A stretch of 13,199 bases of DNA. Source: Bacilli bacterium. GTDB taxonomy: Bacteria > Bacillota_I > Bacilli_A > RF39 > UBA660. The stretch covers positions 1 through 13,199 of the forward strand of contig JAAWSW010000034.1 of the NCBI GenBank assembly GCA_022801735.1. Direction: 5' to 3'. Both the position numbers and the translations under genes were made by a program. This document shows, in pieces, positions 1 through 7,864 of the stretch. The notes beneath the pieces were generated by a model. It searched no databases and had not been told where the DNA came from. It saw only the letters and a program-made list of their open reading frames with translations. Within the stretch, counting starts at the first letter, position 1; every line of letters starts with the position of its first letter.

Positions 1-798
1 TTGTTTATCAAAATTTACCGTTCTTATTACAAAAGTTGCATATAGATATCTAACATAACAAAATTCAAATTCCTTCATATAATCTTCATAATAATCATTA
101 TCTTTATAGTAACTAAGTAATCCATTAAAATTAGAAATATAATCGTATATCCTATTATCAAATTTTCGAGATTCAGAATTCTCTCTCTGATAATAATAAT
201 ACTCCTGTTTATTTACATACCCAATAGTATTAATAACTGGCAATACACGGTACAAATACTCTACGTCTTCAGCAAATGTTCCTTCTTTAAAAAGAATATC
301 ACTAACCTTATCTCGCTTATAAATTTTGTTCCATAAAACAGGAAACATTCTAACCATATATTGCTTCTTATCTGTTATGTTTTTAACATCACCAAATAAA
401 TCAGTTACTCCATTCCATTTTTTACTACCATCAGTATACAAAAAATCACACTCTACAACATCAAAATCATCAGAATCAGCCTTATTATATAAAACCTCAT
501 ACATATCTTCTAAAATAAAATCATCACTATCTACAAAGCCTATATATTCACCCTTAGCAGCTAAAATACCACTATTTCTAGCCCCACCTGGCCCTTTATT
601 TTCCTGATTAATAACTATTATTTTTTCAGGATTTCTCTCTTTATATTTATTTAAAATTTCTAAAGAACCATCAGAAGAACCATCGTTAACAAAAATAAAT
701 TCAATATCAGATAAAGTCTGTTTTAATAAACATTTAACAGTATTTTCAATATGCGATTGGGCATTATAAACAGGAACTATTACACTAACTTTCACCAT
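1..798 (-). CDS. Glycosyltransferase family 2 (GT-A fold), 3' end outside window
   Basis: This gene encodes a cytoplasmic inverting-type sugar transferase of the GT2 family, probably adding one sugar of the polysaccharide repeat unit. The first 266 residues are visible and the reading frame is still open at base 1, so the C-terminus is missing. The N-terminus starts with the classic strand VSVIVPVYN (residues 4-12). The nucleotide-binding VNDGSSDGS follows at 37-45, a GPGGARNSG motif at 69-77, the metal-binding DSDD at 90-93, and an acidic AEDVE at 176-180 that resembles the catalytic-base region. The ATG at 798 lies inside the end of the polymerase gene (14 bp overlap) and is preceded by an AAAGGG-type ribosome site, which suggests translational coupling. 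The acceptor and donor sugars cannot be read from sequence. It resembles the other short GT2 of this operon at 3414-4367. Confidence 0.9.
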   Translation of the reverse strand, partial: MVKVSVIVPVYNAQSHIENTVKCLLKQTLSDIEFIFVNDGSSDGSLEILNKYKERNPEKIIVINQENKGPGGARNSGILAAKGEYIGFVDSDDFILEDMYEVLYNKADSDDFDVVECDFLYTDGSKKWNGVTDLFGDVKNITDKKQYMVRMFPVLWNKIYKRDKVSDILFKEGTFAEDVEYLYRVLPVINTIGYVNKQEYYYYQRENSESRKFDNRIYDYISNFNGLLSYYKDNDYYEDYMKEFEFCYVRYLYATFVIRTVNFDKQ

Positions 799-2245
799 TT
801 TCTTTTCCCTTTCTGCATTCAGATAATAAATATCCAGCAACAAAACCCAAATATATTGTAATAATTAATTCATCAACAATATGTCCACTAAAATAAGAAA
901 TACAAAGTGGTAAAATAAGTATAGCAAGCATAATAGAATTAAATAAAGCAAAACTCTTTTCTTTCAATTTTCTAAAAGCATAATATCCTGCAATTACAAT
1001 ATAAGGAACTAAAAATAACAAAATTCCAATAATCCCAATTGTATGGTATTGAACTACAAAATCCTTTTCAAGATATAAATAAGCATTTATAAAACGGCTA
1101 TAACCAATACCAAATGTACTAGTTAAAACAGTTTCATATGTTGCCGCTACATCATCAGTAATTAATTGCTGAGAATTTCTATTACCTACCCTTTGAGTAG
1201 CAGGTACATCATAAACTACATACTTCCAAAAATCTTCATGCTCTTCATATGGATAAATTTCTTCATAATATATTTCATTCATACCTATATATTTAAGCAT
1301 TTTTTTAGTAGAAACTTTTCCATCTTTCATTTCTTTTAATTTTTCTTCTTCATTATAAACAGTACCAGTATTAACAATTGGTGCATGAGTCATAATTAAA
1401 CATCCAAGCGCTAAAAACACAAATAAACACCCAATTTTTTTACCTTCAAATTTTATTTTCTTAATAACAGTAAAAAACAAATACAAAACAATAACCATTA
1501 CAATCATTAAAGCCCAACCATAAGACGCTACTCTAGTTCCAAGCATAATCATTGACAGCATAGTCATAAAAGTTATAACCAAACGTGATTTAGTAATTTT
1601 TTCAGTTAATGAATATAAACAAATTGGAAATAAAATATACATTAACCCACTAATCTGGTTAGCAGAATTAAACCAACCTTTACTAGCAAGATCTTTTGGC
1701 ATAAATTCAGTATTAAAGAACCAATGAAATACATTAGCCTTAATAAAACCACTACCATAAGAAGTTCTAGAAAGCATAATAATATTTGAGCCTACAATAA
1801 TAACAGAGACAACTGCACTTACAATTAAAAATAATTTAATAACTTCTTCTTTTGTAGGTTTTAATTTATAAGTAATAAAAATTACAGCAATTGGTAAAAG
1901 CATTCTAATTATATAAAACATTTCGGTAACAAAACTATAAGAAAAAGTCTTATAACCACTATTATCAATTCCTGATGCTATAAAATGATGCGCCAAAATA
2001 TAAGCAAGTAAAACGCCACCATAAATACCAATAATTTTTAAATTTGCTATACTTCTTCTATTAAAGAATAATAAAATAAATAAAAACGCAATAATTAATA
2101 ATCTAATAATAGTTGTTGGCGAAAAATGGAAAAAACCAATTACCGCATCTGTATATAATAGATAACAATCTAAAATGGGCTGAATAATCAAGAAAACAAA
2201 AAATATTTTTCTAAGCAATCTCTCATCTTGTATTTTTTTCATCAT
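785..2245 (-). CDS. Wzy-type polysaccharide polymerase / O-antigen ligase family membrane protein
   Basis: This is a multispanning membrane protein of 486 residues, likely the polymerase that joins flipped lipid-linked repeat units on the outer face of the membrane. I count about twelve hydrophobic segments, including residues 13-31, 43-61, 68-90, 108-126, 136-157, 196-213, 239-262, 270-288, 402-421, 434-452 and 455-475. A long hydrophilic stretch at about 290-400 sits before the last three helices. This is the large-loop layout of the Wzy/WaaL superfamily. The loop ends in QYHTIGIIG (399-407), whose His recalls the conserved His of that family. Two adjacent ATGs (2245 and 2242) follow AGGAG, so either may start translation. 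The start overlaps the GT4 end by 23 bp. Family sequences diverge strongly, so a role as ligase rather than polymerase cannot be excluded, but the neighbouring Wzx favours polymerase. Confidence 0.83.
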   Translation of the reverse strand: MMKKIQDERLLRKIFFVFLIIQPILDCYLLYTDAVIGFFHFSPTTIIRLLIIAFLFILLFFNRRSIANLKIIGIYGGVLLAYILAHHFIASGIDNSGYKTFSYSFVTEMFYIIRMLLPIAVIFITYKLKPTKEEVIKLFLIVSAVVSVIIVGSNIIMLSRTSYGSGFIKANVFHWFFNTEFMPKDLASKGWFNSANQISGLMYILFPICLYSLTEKITKSRLVITFMTMLSMIMLGTRVASYGWALMIVMVIVLYLFFTVIKKIKFEGKKIGCLFVFLALGCLIMTHAPIVNTGTVYNEEEKLKEMKDGKVSTKKMLKYIGMNEIYYEEIYPYEEHEDFWKYVVYDVPATQRVGNRNSQQLITDDVAATYETVLTSTFGIGYSRFINAYLYLEKDFVVQYHTIGIIGILLFLVPYIVIAGYYAFRKLKEKSFALFNSIMLAILILPLCISYFSGHIVDELIITIYLGFVAGYLLSECRKGKENGES

Positions 2246-3404
2246 AACACTCCTCTAATGTATTTATTATATTATTAATAGTATTTGAAGAACTATAATT
2301 GTAATCTGCTAAATTCTCCTTAAATTCCTGTATTTTGTCTCTATTTTGAATTAAATATTTAAGACAATTATAAAGGCCTTCTTCAGAATTATCTGCTATT
2401 AATCCGTTATAGCCATCTTTAATCAAACTCTCAACAGCAGCAGTCTTAGTTGCTAAAACTGGAACATGTAAAATCATTGATTCCAAAACAACTAAACCAA
2501 AAGCCTCAAATTTAGATGGTAAAATAAATAAATCAGAATTATTTATTTCCTTATAAGGATTATCAATTTGTCCAAAAAAATTAATATTTAATTTAAGTTC
2601 ATTATTCAAATTAACTATATTTTCAAATTCTGGTCCATCACCAAGAATATTAATATTTAATTTATTAGTTAAATTTTCTTCTTTAAGTTTTGATAAAACT
2701 CTTAAAAAACGATCATAACCTTTAACTTCGTGAATCCTACCAACCAAAATCATATTAATCTTATCACTTATATATTTTGTAATAGGTTTTTCTTTTGAAG
2801 ATGTAATTATCTTTTCTGAATTAATGATATTAGGTATTACCTCAACATTATCTACACCATATATCTTTAAAAAGGCATTCTTAACCCCTTCAGAAACCGC
2901 AATAATCTTATCGAATTTAGGGATTATTTGGTTAAATAGTTTATCGTATTTCTGATTTGGGTTACAATTTCCATACTCATAATGAAGCCAATGTATTTTT
3001 GCAATACTATCACCAAAAATAGTAAACAAGGCCGTAAAACCATCCTTAAAAGCAATTTCAATATCGTATTGTTTATTTAAAATTCTTTTTCTTTCTTTTT
3101 TTATTCTACTTTTAATAAGACCCGTTTTCATTTCAAAAACTAATCGAACCTTCGAAAATATCAATTTAATATTTTTACTTTTCAAAGCCTCTTTTATAGT
3201 TATATCTACACCATCAAAATAACTAGTGCCATAAATAATATTAACACTATCAGAAATATTTTTAAGCCTTGTACCATTATTATGAAGCACTAAAAGATCA
3301 GTATCAAAATTATTAAAAACTCCCAATTTAATCATATCTTCTAACAAAATAGATACTCCGCCCATTTTTTTTTCATCAACAACTATCAAAAGGCTTTTTT
3401 TCAT
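2223..3404 (-). CDS. Glycosyltransferase family 4 (GT-B fold)
   Basis: This is a retaining GT-B glycosyltransferase of 393 residues that probably adds a sugar to the lipid-linked repeat unit at the cytoplasmic membrane face. Near the N-terminus is a Gly-rich acceptor-side loop (MGGVSILLED, about 14-23). The C-terminal Rossmann half has the family hallmarks: VGRIHEVKGYDRF (221-233), with the Arg and Lys that contact donor phosphates, GDGPEFENI (255-263), and an EX7E motif from E300 to E308 within FEAFGLVVLE. I start at the ATG at 3404. The open frame extends to a GTG at 3413, but that GTG lies inside the AGGTGA ribosome site. The stop of the preceding GT2 lies 9 bp upstream, and the 3' end overlaps the polymerase gene by 23 bp. 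Donor specificity is unknown. Confidence 0.92.
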   Translation of the reverse strand: MKKSLLIVVDEKKMGGVSILLEDMIKLGVFNNFDTDLLVLHNNGTRLKNISDSVNIIYGTSYFDGVDITIKEALKSKNIKLIFSKVRLVFEMKTGLIKSRIKKERKRILNKQYDIEIAFKDGFTALFTIFGDSIAKIHWLHYEYGNCNPNQKYDKLFNQIIPKFDKIIAVSEGVKNAFLKIYGVDNVEVIPNIINSEKIITSSKEKPITKYISDKINMILVGRIHEVKGYDRFLRVLSKLKEENLTNKLNINILGDGPEFENIVNLNNELKLNINFFGQIDNPYKEINNSDLFILPSKFEAFGLVVLESMILHVPVLATKTAAVESLIKDGYNGLIADNSEEGLYNCLKYLIQNRDKIQEFKENLADYNYSSSNTINNIINTLEECYDEKNTR

Positions 3405-3413
3405 AAGTATCAC

Positions 3414-4367
3414 CTATACTTTCAATATTTTCTTTAACATTTTTATTTTTTTCATATATACAAGATTACATATAATTTTATATTTAAAATCTTCTTTTTT
3501 ATAATATTTATTTTTTCTCCATTTAGGAAATTTTTCTTTCATCGTATCAGCAATTCTTAATATATTTTCCCTTCCCTCATCAAAAGGCAAAAACCTTAAA
3601 GAAGCCGCATGAAGTAAATTTTTAATATATAAATACTCAAGTTCATCTTTATATTTTTCAAAAGAATCTTTAGCAATAAATAAATTTCCCAAATAATCTA
3701 ACGAATCAAAAATATCTTCTAATGATTTAGAATACTTTCTCTGATTCATTATTGACCCTTCTCTAACTAAATAAAAATATAAAGGCTCCTCCACAAAAGA
3801 AATTTTATTTGCATATAAACATAAAGCAGGCATAATTGCAATATCTTCATAAATATGCTTTTCTAAAAATTTAATTTCCTTATTTTTCAAAATATCTTTT
3901 TTAATTAATTTACACCATGCAGATGGTCTATATAATATGTAATTTTTATTTACATCAGAACTATAGTCATATCTATCAATTTCTGTCTTCTTATCATTTA
4001 GTACACTATAAGCACCACAAACAACTATATCAGCCTGTTCATTTTCAACCTTACTATATAATTTTTCAAGAATCTTAGTATCAACCCAATCATCAGAATC
4101 TAAATAAAATACATAATCACCTGTCACCTTATCTAAAGCAAAATTTCTAGCCTGAGACAAACCTCCATTTTCCTTAACAAAAGGTTTAATAAGATTAGGA
4201 TATTTTTGTTGATATTCATCTATAATATCTTGTGAATTATCAGGTGACCCATCATTTATTACAATAACCTCAAAATCATCGAAAGTTTGATTAACTAAAC
4301 TATCCAAACATTTTGGCAAATACTTCTCTACATTATAAACTGGTACAATAACACTTATTTTTGTCAT
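3414..4367 (-). CDS. Glycosyltransferase family 2 (GT-A fold)
   Basis: This is a 317-residue cytoplasmic GT2 enzyme likely to extend the polysaccharide repeat unit. It has KISVIVPVYN (3-12), VINDGSPDNS (36-45), GGLSQARN (68-75), the metal-binding LDSDDW (89-94) and an acidic YEDIA (173-177) near the expected catalytic base. The C-terminal third is Lys-rich and has no obvious membrane helix. I start at the ATG at 4367, which puts the family strand at the N-terminus and follows AAGGA at good spacing. The open frame reaches 4406, but the added residues are the antisense-like tail of the flippase region and have no ribosome site of their own. The flippase stop TAG lies one base upstream of this ATG, so the genes are probably coupled. 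The acceptor and donor are unknown. Confidence 0.93.
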   Translation of the reverse strand: MTKISVIVPVYNVEKYLPKCLDSLVNQTFDDFEVIVINDGSPDNSQDIIDEYQQKYPNLIKPFVKENGGLSQARNFALDKVTGDYVFYLDSDDWVDTKILEKLYSKVENEQADIVVCGAYSVLNDKKTEIDRYDYSSDVNKNYILYRPSAWCKLIKKDILKNKEIKFLEKHIYEDIAIMPALCLYANKISFVEEPLYFYLVREGSIMNQRKYSKSLEDIFDSLDYLGNLFIAKDSFEKYKDELEYLYIKNLLHAASLRFLPFDEGRENILRIADTMKEKFPKWRKNKYYKKEDFKYKIICNLVYMKKIKMLKKILKV

Positions 4368-4368
4368 A

Positions 4369-5907
4369 CTATTTTTCCTTTCTAACATCAACTTTCTTTT
4401 TAACAATATTTACAAATCTAGCAAATACATTCTTAATTTCTGGCGAAACAACTAAACATATCAAATATGAAATAACAACAATTACAATTTCAATTGGAAT
4501 AATAAACATAAACCATTGTAACATCGAATGAACATTAGTATAAAAATAGTTCTCAACTGGTCCTAATACAATAGTTAAAACCACAAAAACCAAAACAAAT
4601 TTCATACAATTAATGAATAATTTTAATTTACTTATTTTTTTAAATATATATTTAGCAATTACAATAGAACGCCAAAAAGCATTTACAAAAAAAGCAAAAC
4701 AAGTCCCAAATAAAACCCCAGCAATTCCAAATTTACTAACCAATAAACAAGAAATCACTAAATTAACAACCGCATTTAATAAAGCAAAATACTTTGTTTC
4801 TTTAAAAAGTCCATTAGTGTTTATTGCTGTAATCAAAGACCCAATTAAACTAGAGCCAAATAAATTAAAAGCAAACAAACAAACAGTTACATACGACAAA
4901 ACATACTCTTTATTCTCTATCCAAAAATAGATAAAACTTCTAGAAGAAATCACAAAAGGAATAGCAACAATAAGGCCTAAAAAGAAACAAAATGCAAAAT
5001 ATTCCTTAAACACCCCTAAAGATTTATCTTCTTTTTCTAAAGCAAACATATTACCAAAACTATGACTAATATTATTAGTTATTTTATTAATAACAGTAGA
5101 AATAAAAGTATAAATATAATTATAACTAGCATAAATACTAACCACCGTTGCCGATTTTGAAATAAGTAAAATAATTTGATCAATATTACTTCCAGCTACT
5201 GTCGCCACTTGATGAGTAATTAAGTCCTTACTCATTTTTTCAGCACTTGTATCAACACGTGTAAAATTCTTAAGCCATGGATATTCTTTTCTAGCCACAA
5301 AATAAATAATAATTTCTTCAATTACTTTTGACGCAAACATTATAATAGCAATTACAAGTAAATTTCTAAAATAAAAAATTGCTCCCAAACAAATTAAATC
5401 ACAAACTATTTTAGTTACATTACTAATGGAAACTGGAATATATTTTTTTTGATCCGAAAAAAATACAGCATTATATGCTTGTGAACAAGCAAAATAGGAA
5501 ATTAAACAAGATGCAATAATTAAAGCAAATGAAAGCATCACGATAAATAAATCTTTACCAGTTGCATCAACTATAAACGGAAAAACTATTAATGCCAGTA
5601 TCGAAAGACCAAGAACAACCGCTCCGATAATGCGAAATATCCTTTTAGCCCCTTTATATAAGGCTTTAGCATCATCATAATTCTTAGTTGCCATTGGTTT
5701 ATAAAGTTTATAAATAACTCCACTAGTAAGTCCTGCTTCGGCCAAAAAAACATAAGTAACTATATTATTAATCACTTGGAAATAACCATTCATTTCTGAG
5801 CCAATATATGTAATAAAGAATTTTATCTTAAAAAAGCCAACAATCCCAATTACTGTATACAAAAGAAGTTCTACTATAATATTTTTTATAACATTTTTAG
5901 TTCTCAC
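4369..5907 (-). CDS. Wzx-type polysaccharide flippase (MOP/PST superfamily)
   Basis: This protein has about 12-14 hydrophobic helices throughout and a length (about 512 residues) typical of polysaccharide transporters of the MOP exporter superfamily. Its role would be to move the undecaprenyl-diphosphate-linked repeat unit from the cytoplasmic to the outer membrane face. The N-terminus (RTKN, then a hydrophobic helix with FFITYIG) resembles other Gram-positive Wzx proteins, which often begin M-R-T-K. I therefore choose the GTG at 5907. The frame is open up to a TTG at 5922, which would add five residues. Neither start has a strong ribosome site, so this is uncertain. It follows the Stealth gene closely (stop TAA at 5926-5928) and ends one base before the next GT2. 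The substrate cannot be inferred. Confidence 0.87.
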   Translation of the reverse strand: MRTKNVIKNIIVELLLYTVIGIVGFFKIKFFITYIGSEMNGYFQVINNIVTYVFLAEAGLTSGVIYKLYKPMATKNYDDAKALYKGAKRIFRIIGAVVLGLSILALIVFPFIVDATGKDLFIVMLSFALIIASCLISYFACSQAYNAVFFSDQKKYIPVSISNVTKIVCDLICLGAIFYFRNLLVIAIIMFASKVIEEIIIYFVARKEYPWLKNFTRVDTSAEKMSKDLITHQVATVAGSNIDQIILLISKSATVVSIYASYNYIYTFISTVINKITNNISHSFGNMFALEKEDKSLGVFKEYFAFCFFLGLIVAIPFVISSRSFIYFWIENKEYVLSYVTVCLFAFNLFGSSLIGSLITAINTNGLFKETKYFALLNAVVNLVISCLLVSKFGIAGVLFGTCFAFFVNAFWRSIVIAKYIFKKISKLKLFINCMKFVLVFVVLTIVLGPVENYFYTNVHSMLQWFMFIIPIEIVIVVISYLICLVVSPEIKNVFARFVNIVKKKVDVRKEK

Positions 5908-5925
5908 TTTATCACGTTCCAATTC

Positions 5926-6930
5926 TTACTTTTCAAATGAAGATTTATCAGGAAATATTTTATCAAAACATTTTCTAAGTTCTTCTGTTACTGCCTCGTA
6001 ATCAACCATCTCATCAGTATCATTAATACAAATCTGTTCTTCTCTTTGATTTAAAATACAATCAAAAAGTTCATCTCTGTTACCACTCAAATTAAAATAT
6101 TTTCCAGTTTTTTTATAAGATTTAGGTTCAAATTTACCACTATAAATTTGCCATAAAACTATTGAATAAGGTGTAACATTATTCCAAGACCTAAATTTAG
6201 ACCTGCAAGTTAAATCTATAACATCATTTTCTTTTTCCCACATTTTATTAAAAGTACTTTTCAAAAAAGGAAAACTCATATGAAAATTATCAAACCCAGC
6301 CATATATGGCCATTGATATAACATCATAAAACGAATATTACGTTTACCATATTTAAAATTAAGCCATTTTGAAAGATTATTTTTCATAAAATCACGCTTA
6401 ATAAAATTTCTACTAATAAGCATTTTGTCATTAACGAGTGTATGTTCAAAATTCAAATCCGAATTCTTATCATAATATGGAATATTATCACGCCATAAAT
6501 CACAAGGTAAACCATTTTTAAAAAAATATTCTTCACCTATAGGTTTTAAAATAAACATATCATCATTAAAATAAACAAATTTTTCAGTTAACCCCTCTAT
6601 ACGGTGCAAATTGTATTCAATAGCATTAGAATTAAATGTTGGTAAATATTCTTTAGGAATAAAATCCTTATGATTCACAACATTTAATTTAGGGTTTTCT
6701 AAATTAAGCCACTCTGGGACATGCCCCCATGTAACAAAATGAATTTTATTAACCCATGGTGTAAATTTTTCGACACCTCTAAACCAATATTTTAATAGTT
6801 TCATATCTCTAAAACGAAGAGCACTATTGGTAGTATCGATTTTATTTTCTGAATATTGATTTTTTTCTTCTAACCATTTTTCATCACTGCCATCAACCCA
6901 AGTTATAACAAAATCTATCTTATCATTCAT
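5926..6930 (-). CDS. Stealth-family sugar-phosphate transferase (capsular polysaccharide phosphotransferase)
   Basis: This 334-residue protein shows all four conserved regions of the Stealth family. CR1 is IDFVITWVDGSD at residues 5-16. CR2 runs from about 36 to 130, with RFRD, KIHFVTWGH, PTFNSNAIE and YFNDDMF. CR3 is around 212-262, with FHMSFPF and CRSKFRSWN. CR4 is at 300-334, with CINDTD and a final FPDKSSFEK. Characterised members, such as WefC of streptococcal receptor polysaccharides and meningococcal capsule polymerases, transfer a hexose-1-phosphate and create phosphodiester links. I infer the same reaction here, so the glycan is probably anionic. I start at the ATG at 6930. It follows a GGTGAT ribosome site and overlaps the preceding gene by 8 bp. 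The frame extends to 6957, but that stretch lies inside the upstream gene. The transferred sugar is unknown. Confidence 0.93.
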   Translation of the reverse strand: MNDKIDFVITWVDGSDEKWLEEKNQYSENKIDTTNSALRFRDMKLLKYWFRGVEKFTPWVNKIHFVTWGHVPEWLNLENPKLNVVNHKDFIPKEYLPTFNSNAIEYNLHRIEGLTEKFVYFNDDMFILKPIGEEYFFKNGLPCDLWRDNIPYYDKNSDLNFEHTLVNDKMLISRNFIKRDFMKNNLSKWLNFKYGKRNIRFMMLYQWPYMAGFDNFHMSFPFLKSTFNKMWEKENDVIDLTCRSKFRSWNNVTPYSIVLWQIYSGKFEPKSYKKTGKYFNLSGNRDELFDCILNQREEQICINDTDEMVDYEAVTEELRKCFDKIFPDKSSFEK

Positions 6931-7864
6931 GCAAATCACCCTCTGTTTCTTTAACAATATAAATAGGTCTATTTTTAGTTTCTAAATATGTTTTTGATAA
7001 ATAAGCCCCCATAATTCCTGAGCAAAACAATTGAACCCCAGACACCAAGAAAATAATACATATAGTAGACGGCCACCCACTAACAGGATCTCCATAAATT
7101 AAAGTTTTAACAATAATTACAATAATAAGAATAAAAGCAAGTAAACAAAACAAGATTCCAAATATAGCCGCTATCATTAAAGGTACAGTAGAAAAACCTA
7201 TAATACCTTCTATCGCATAAATAAATAATTTCCAAAATGACCACTTAGTTTCTCCTGCCACTCTTTCAACATTTTCAAACTCAATCCATTTTGTTTCAAA
7301 CCCTACAAAACTAAACAGACCTTTTGAATATCTGTTATATTCTTTTAAAGATAAAATTGCATCAACCATTTTTCTACTCATCAAACGATAATCTCTAGCC
7401 CCATCAACCATTTCTATTTTAGATAATTTATTAATTAATTTATAAAATTTTCTAGCAAAAAAACTTCTAATAACAGGTTCTCCTTTTCTGGTCGTTCTCC
7501 TAGTAGCCACACAATCATAACCTTCTTCTATATAATCAAACATTTTTGGAAGCAAAGAAGGAGGGTCTTGTAAATCAGCATCCATAGTAGCAATATAATC
7601 ACCTTTAGCATTTTCAAGACCTGCATAAATAGCCGCTTCCTTACCAAAATTACGAGAAAAACTAATAAATCTAATCCTAGAATCTTTTTGGTGATACTCC
7701 TTTAAAACATCTAAAGTATTATCATTACTTCCATCATTAATAAACAAAAACTCAAAATTTAAATCTTTCATTTTCTTAGCCACTTTTATTATTTCATCAT
7801 AAAAGTATGGTATGGCACTTTCTTCATTATAACAAGGTACAACAATTGAAACTAACTTTTCCAT
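6923..7864 (-). CDS. Polyprenyl-phosphate glycosyltransferase, GtrB/DPM1-like GT2 with two C-terminal membrane helices
   Basis: This is a 313-residue GT2 enzyme of the dolichol-phosphate-mannose-synthase-like group, which charges undecaprenyl phosphate with a single sugar from a nucleotide donor. It shows VSIVVPCYNEE (5-15), FINDGSNDNT (41-50), SRNFGKEAA (70-78), the DAD motif in MDADLQDPP (94-102), DGARDYRLM (154-162) and RVAGETKWS (201-209). Two hydrophobic helices follow at about 226-253 and 264-289. This whole layout is the GtrB/CsbB/YkcC type rather than the repeat-unit GT2 type seen elsewhere in the operon. The ATG at 7864 follows a strong AGGGGGAG site and overlaps the preceding membrane gene by 13 bp. 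This pairing suggests that the lipid-phosphate sugar made here feeds the neighbouring GT-C-like protein. The sugar is unknown. Confidence 0.92.
   Translation of the reverse strand: MEKLVSIVVPCYNEESAIPYFYDEIIKVAKKMKDLNFEFLFINDGSNDNTLDVLKEYHQKDSRIRFISFSRNFGKEAAIYAGLENAKGDYIATMDADLQDPPSLLPKMFDYIEEGYDCVATRRTTRKGEPVIRSFFARKFYKLINKLSKIEMVDGARDYRLMSRKMVDAILSLKEYNRYSKGLFSFVGFETKWIEFENVERVAGETKWSFWKLFIYAIEGIIGFSTVPLMIAAIFGILFCLLAFILIIVIIVKTLIYGDPVSGWPSTICIIFLVSGVQLFCSGIMGAYLSKTYLETKNRPIYIVKETEGDLHE

Noticed and set aside
326..607. Plus-strand open frame of 93 codons
   Set aside because: It lies antisense within the clear GT2 gene at 1-798, has Ser/Lys-rich low-complexity composition and no ribosome site or family motif.
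4613..4930. Plus-strand open frame of 105 codons
   Set aside because: It is antisense to the flippase gene; its Lys/Thr/Asn-rich composition is what the reverse of hydrophobic AT-rich codons gives.
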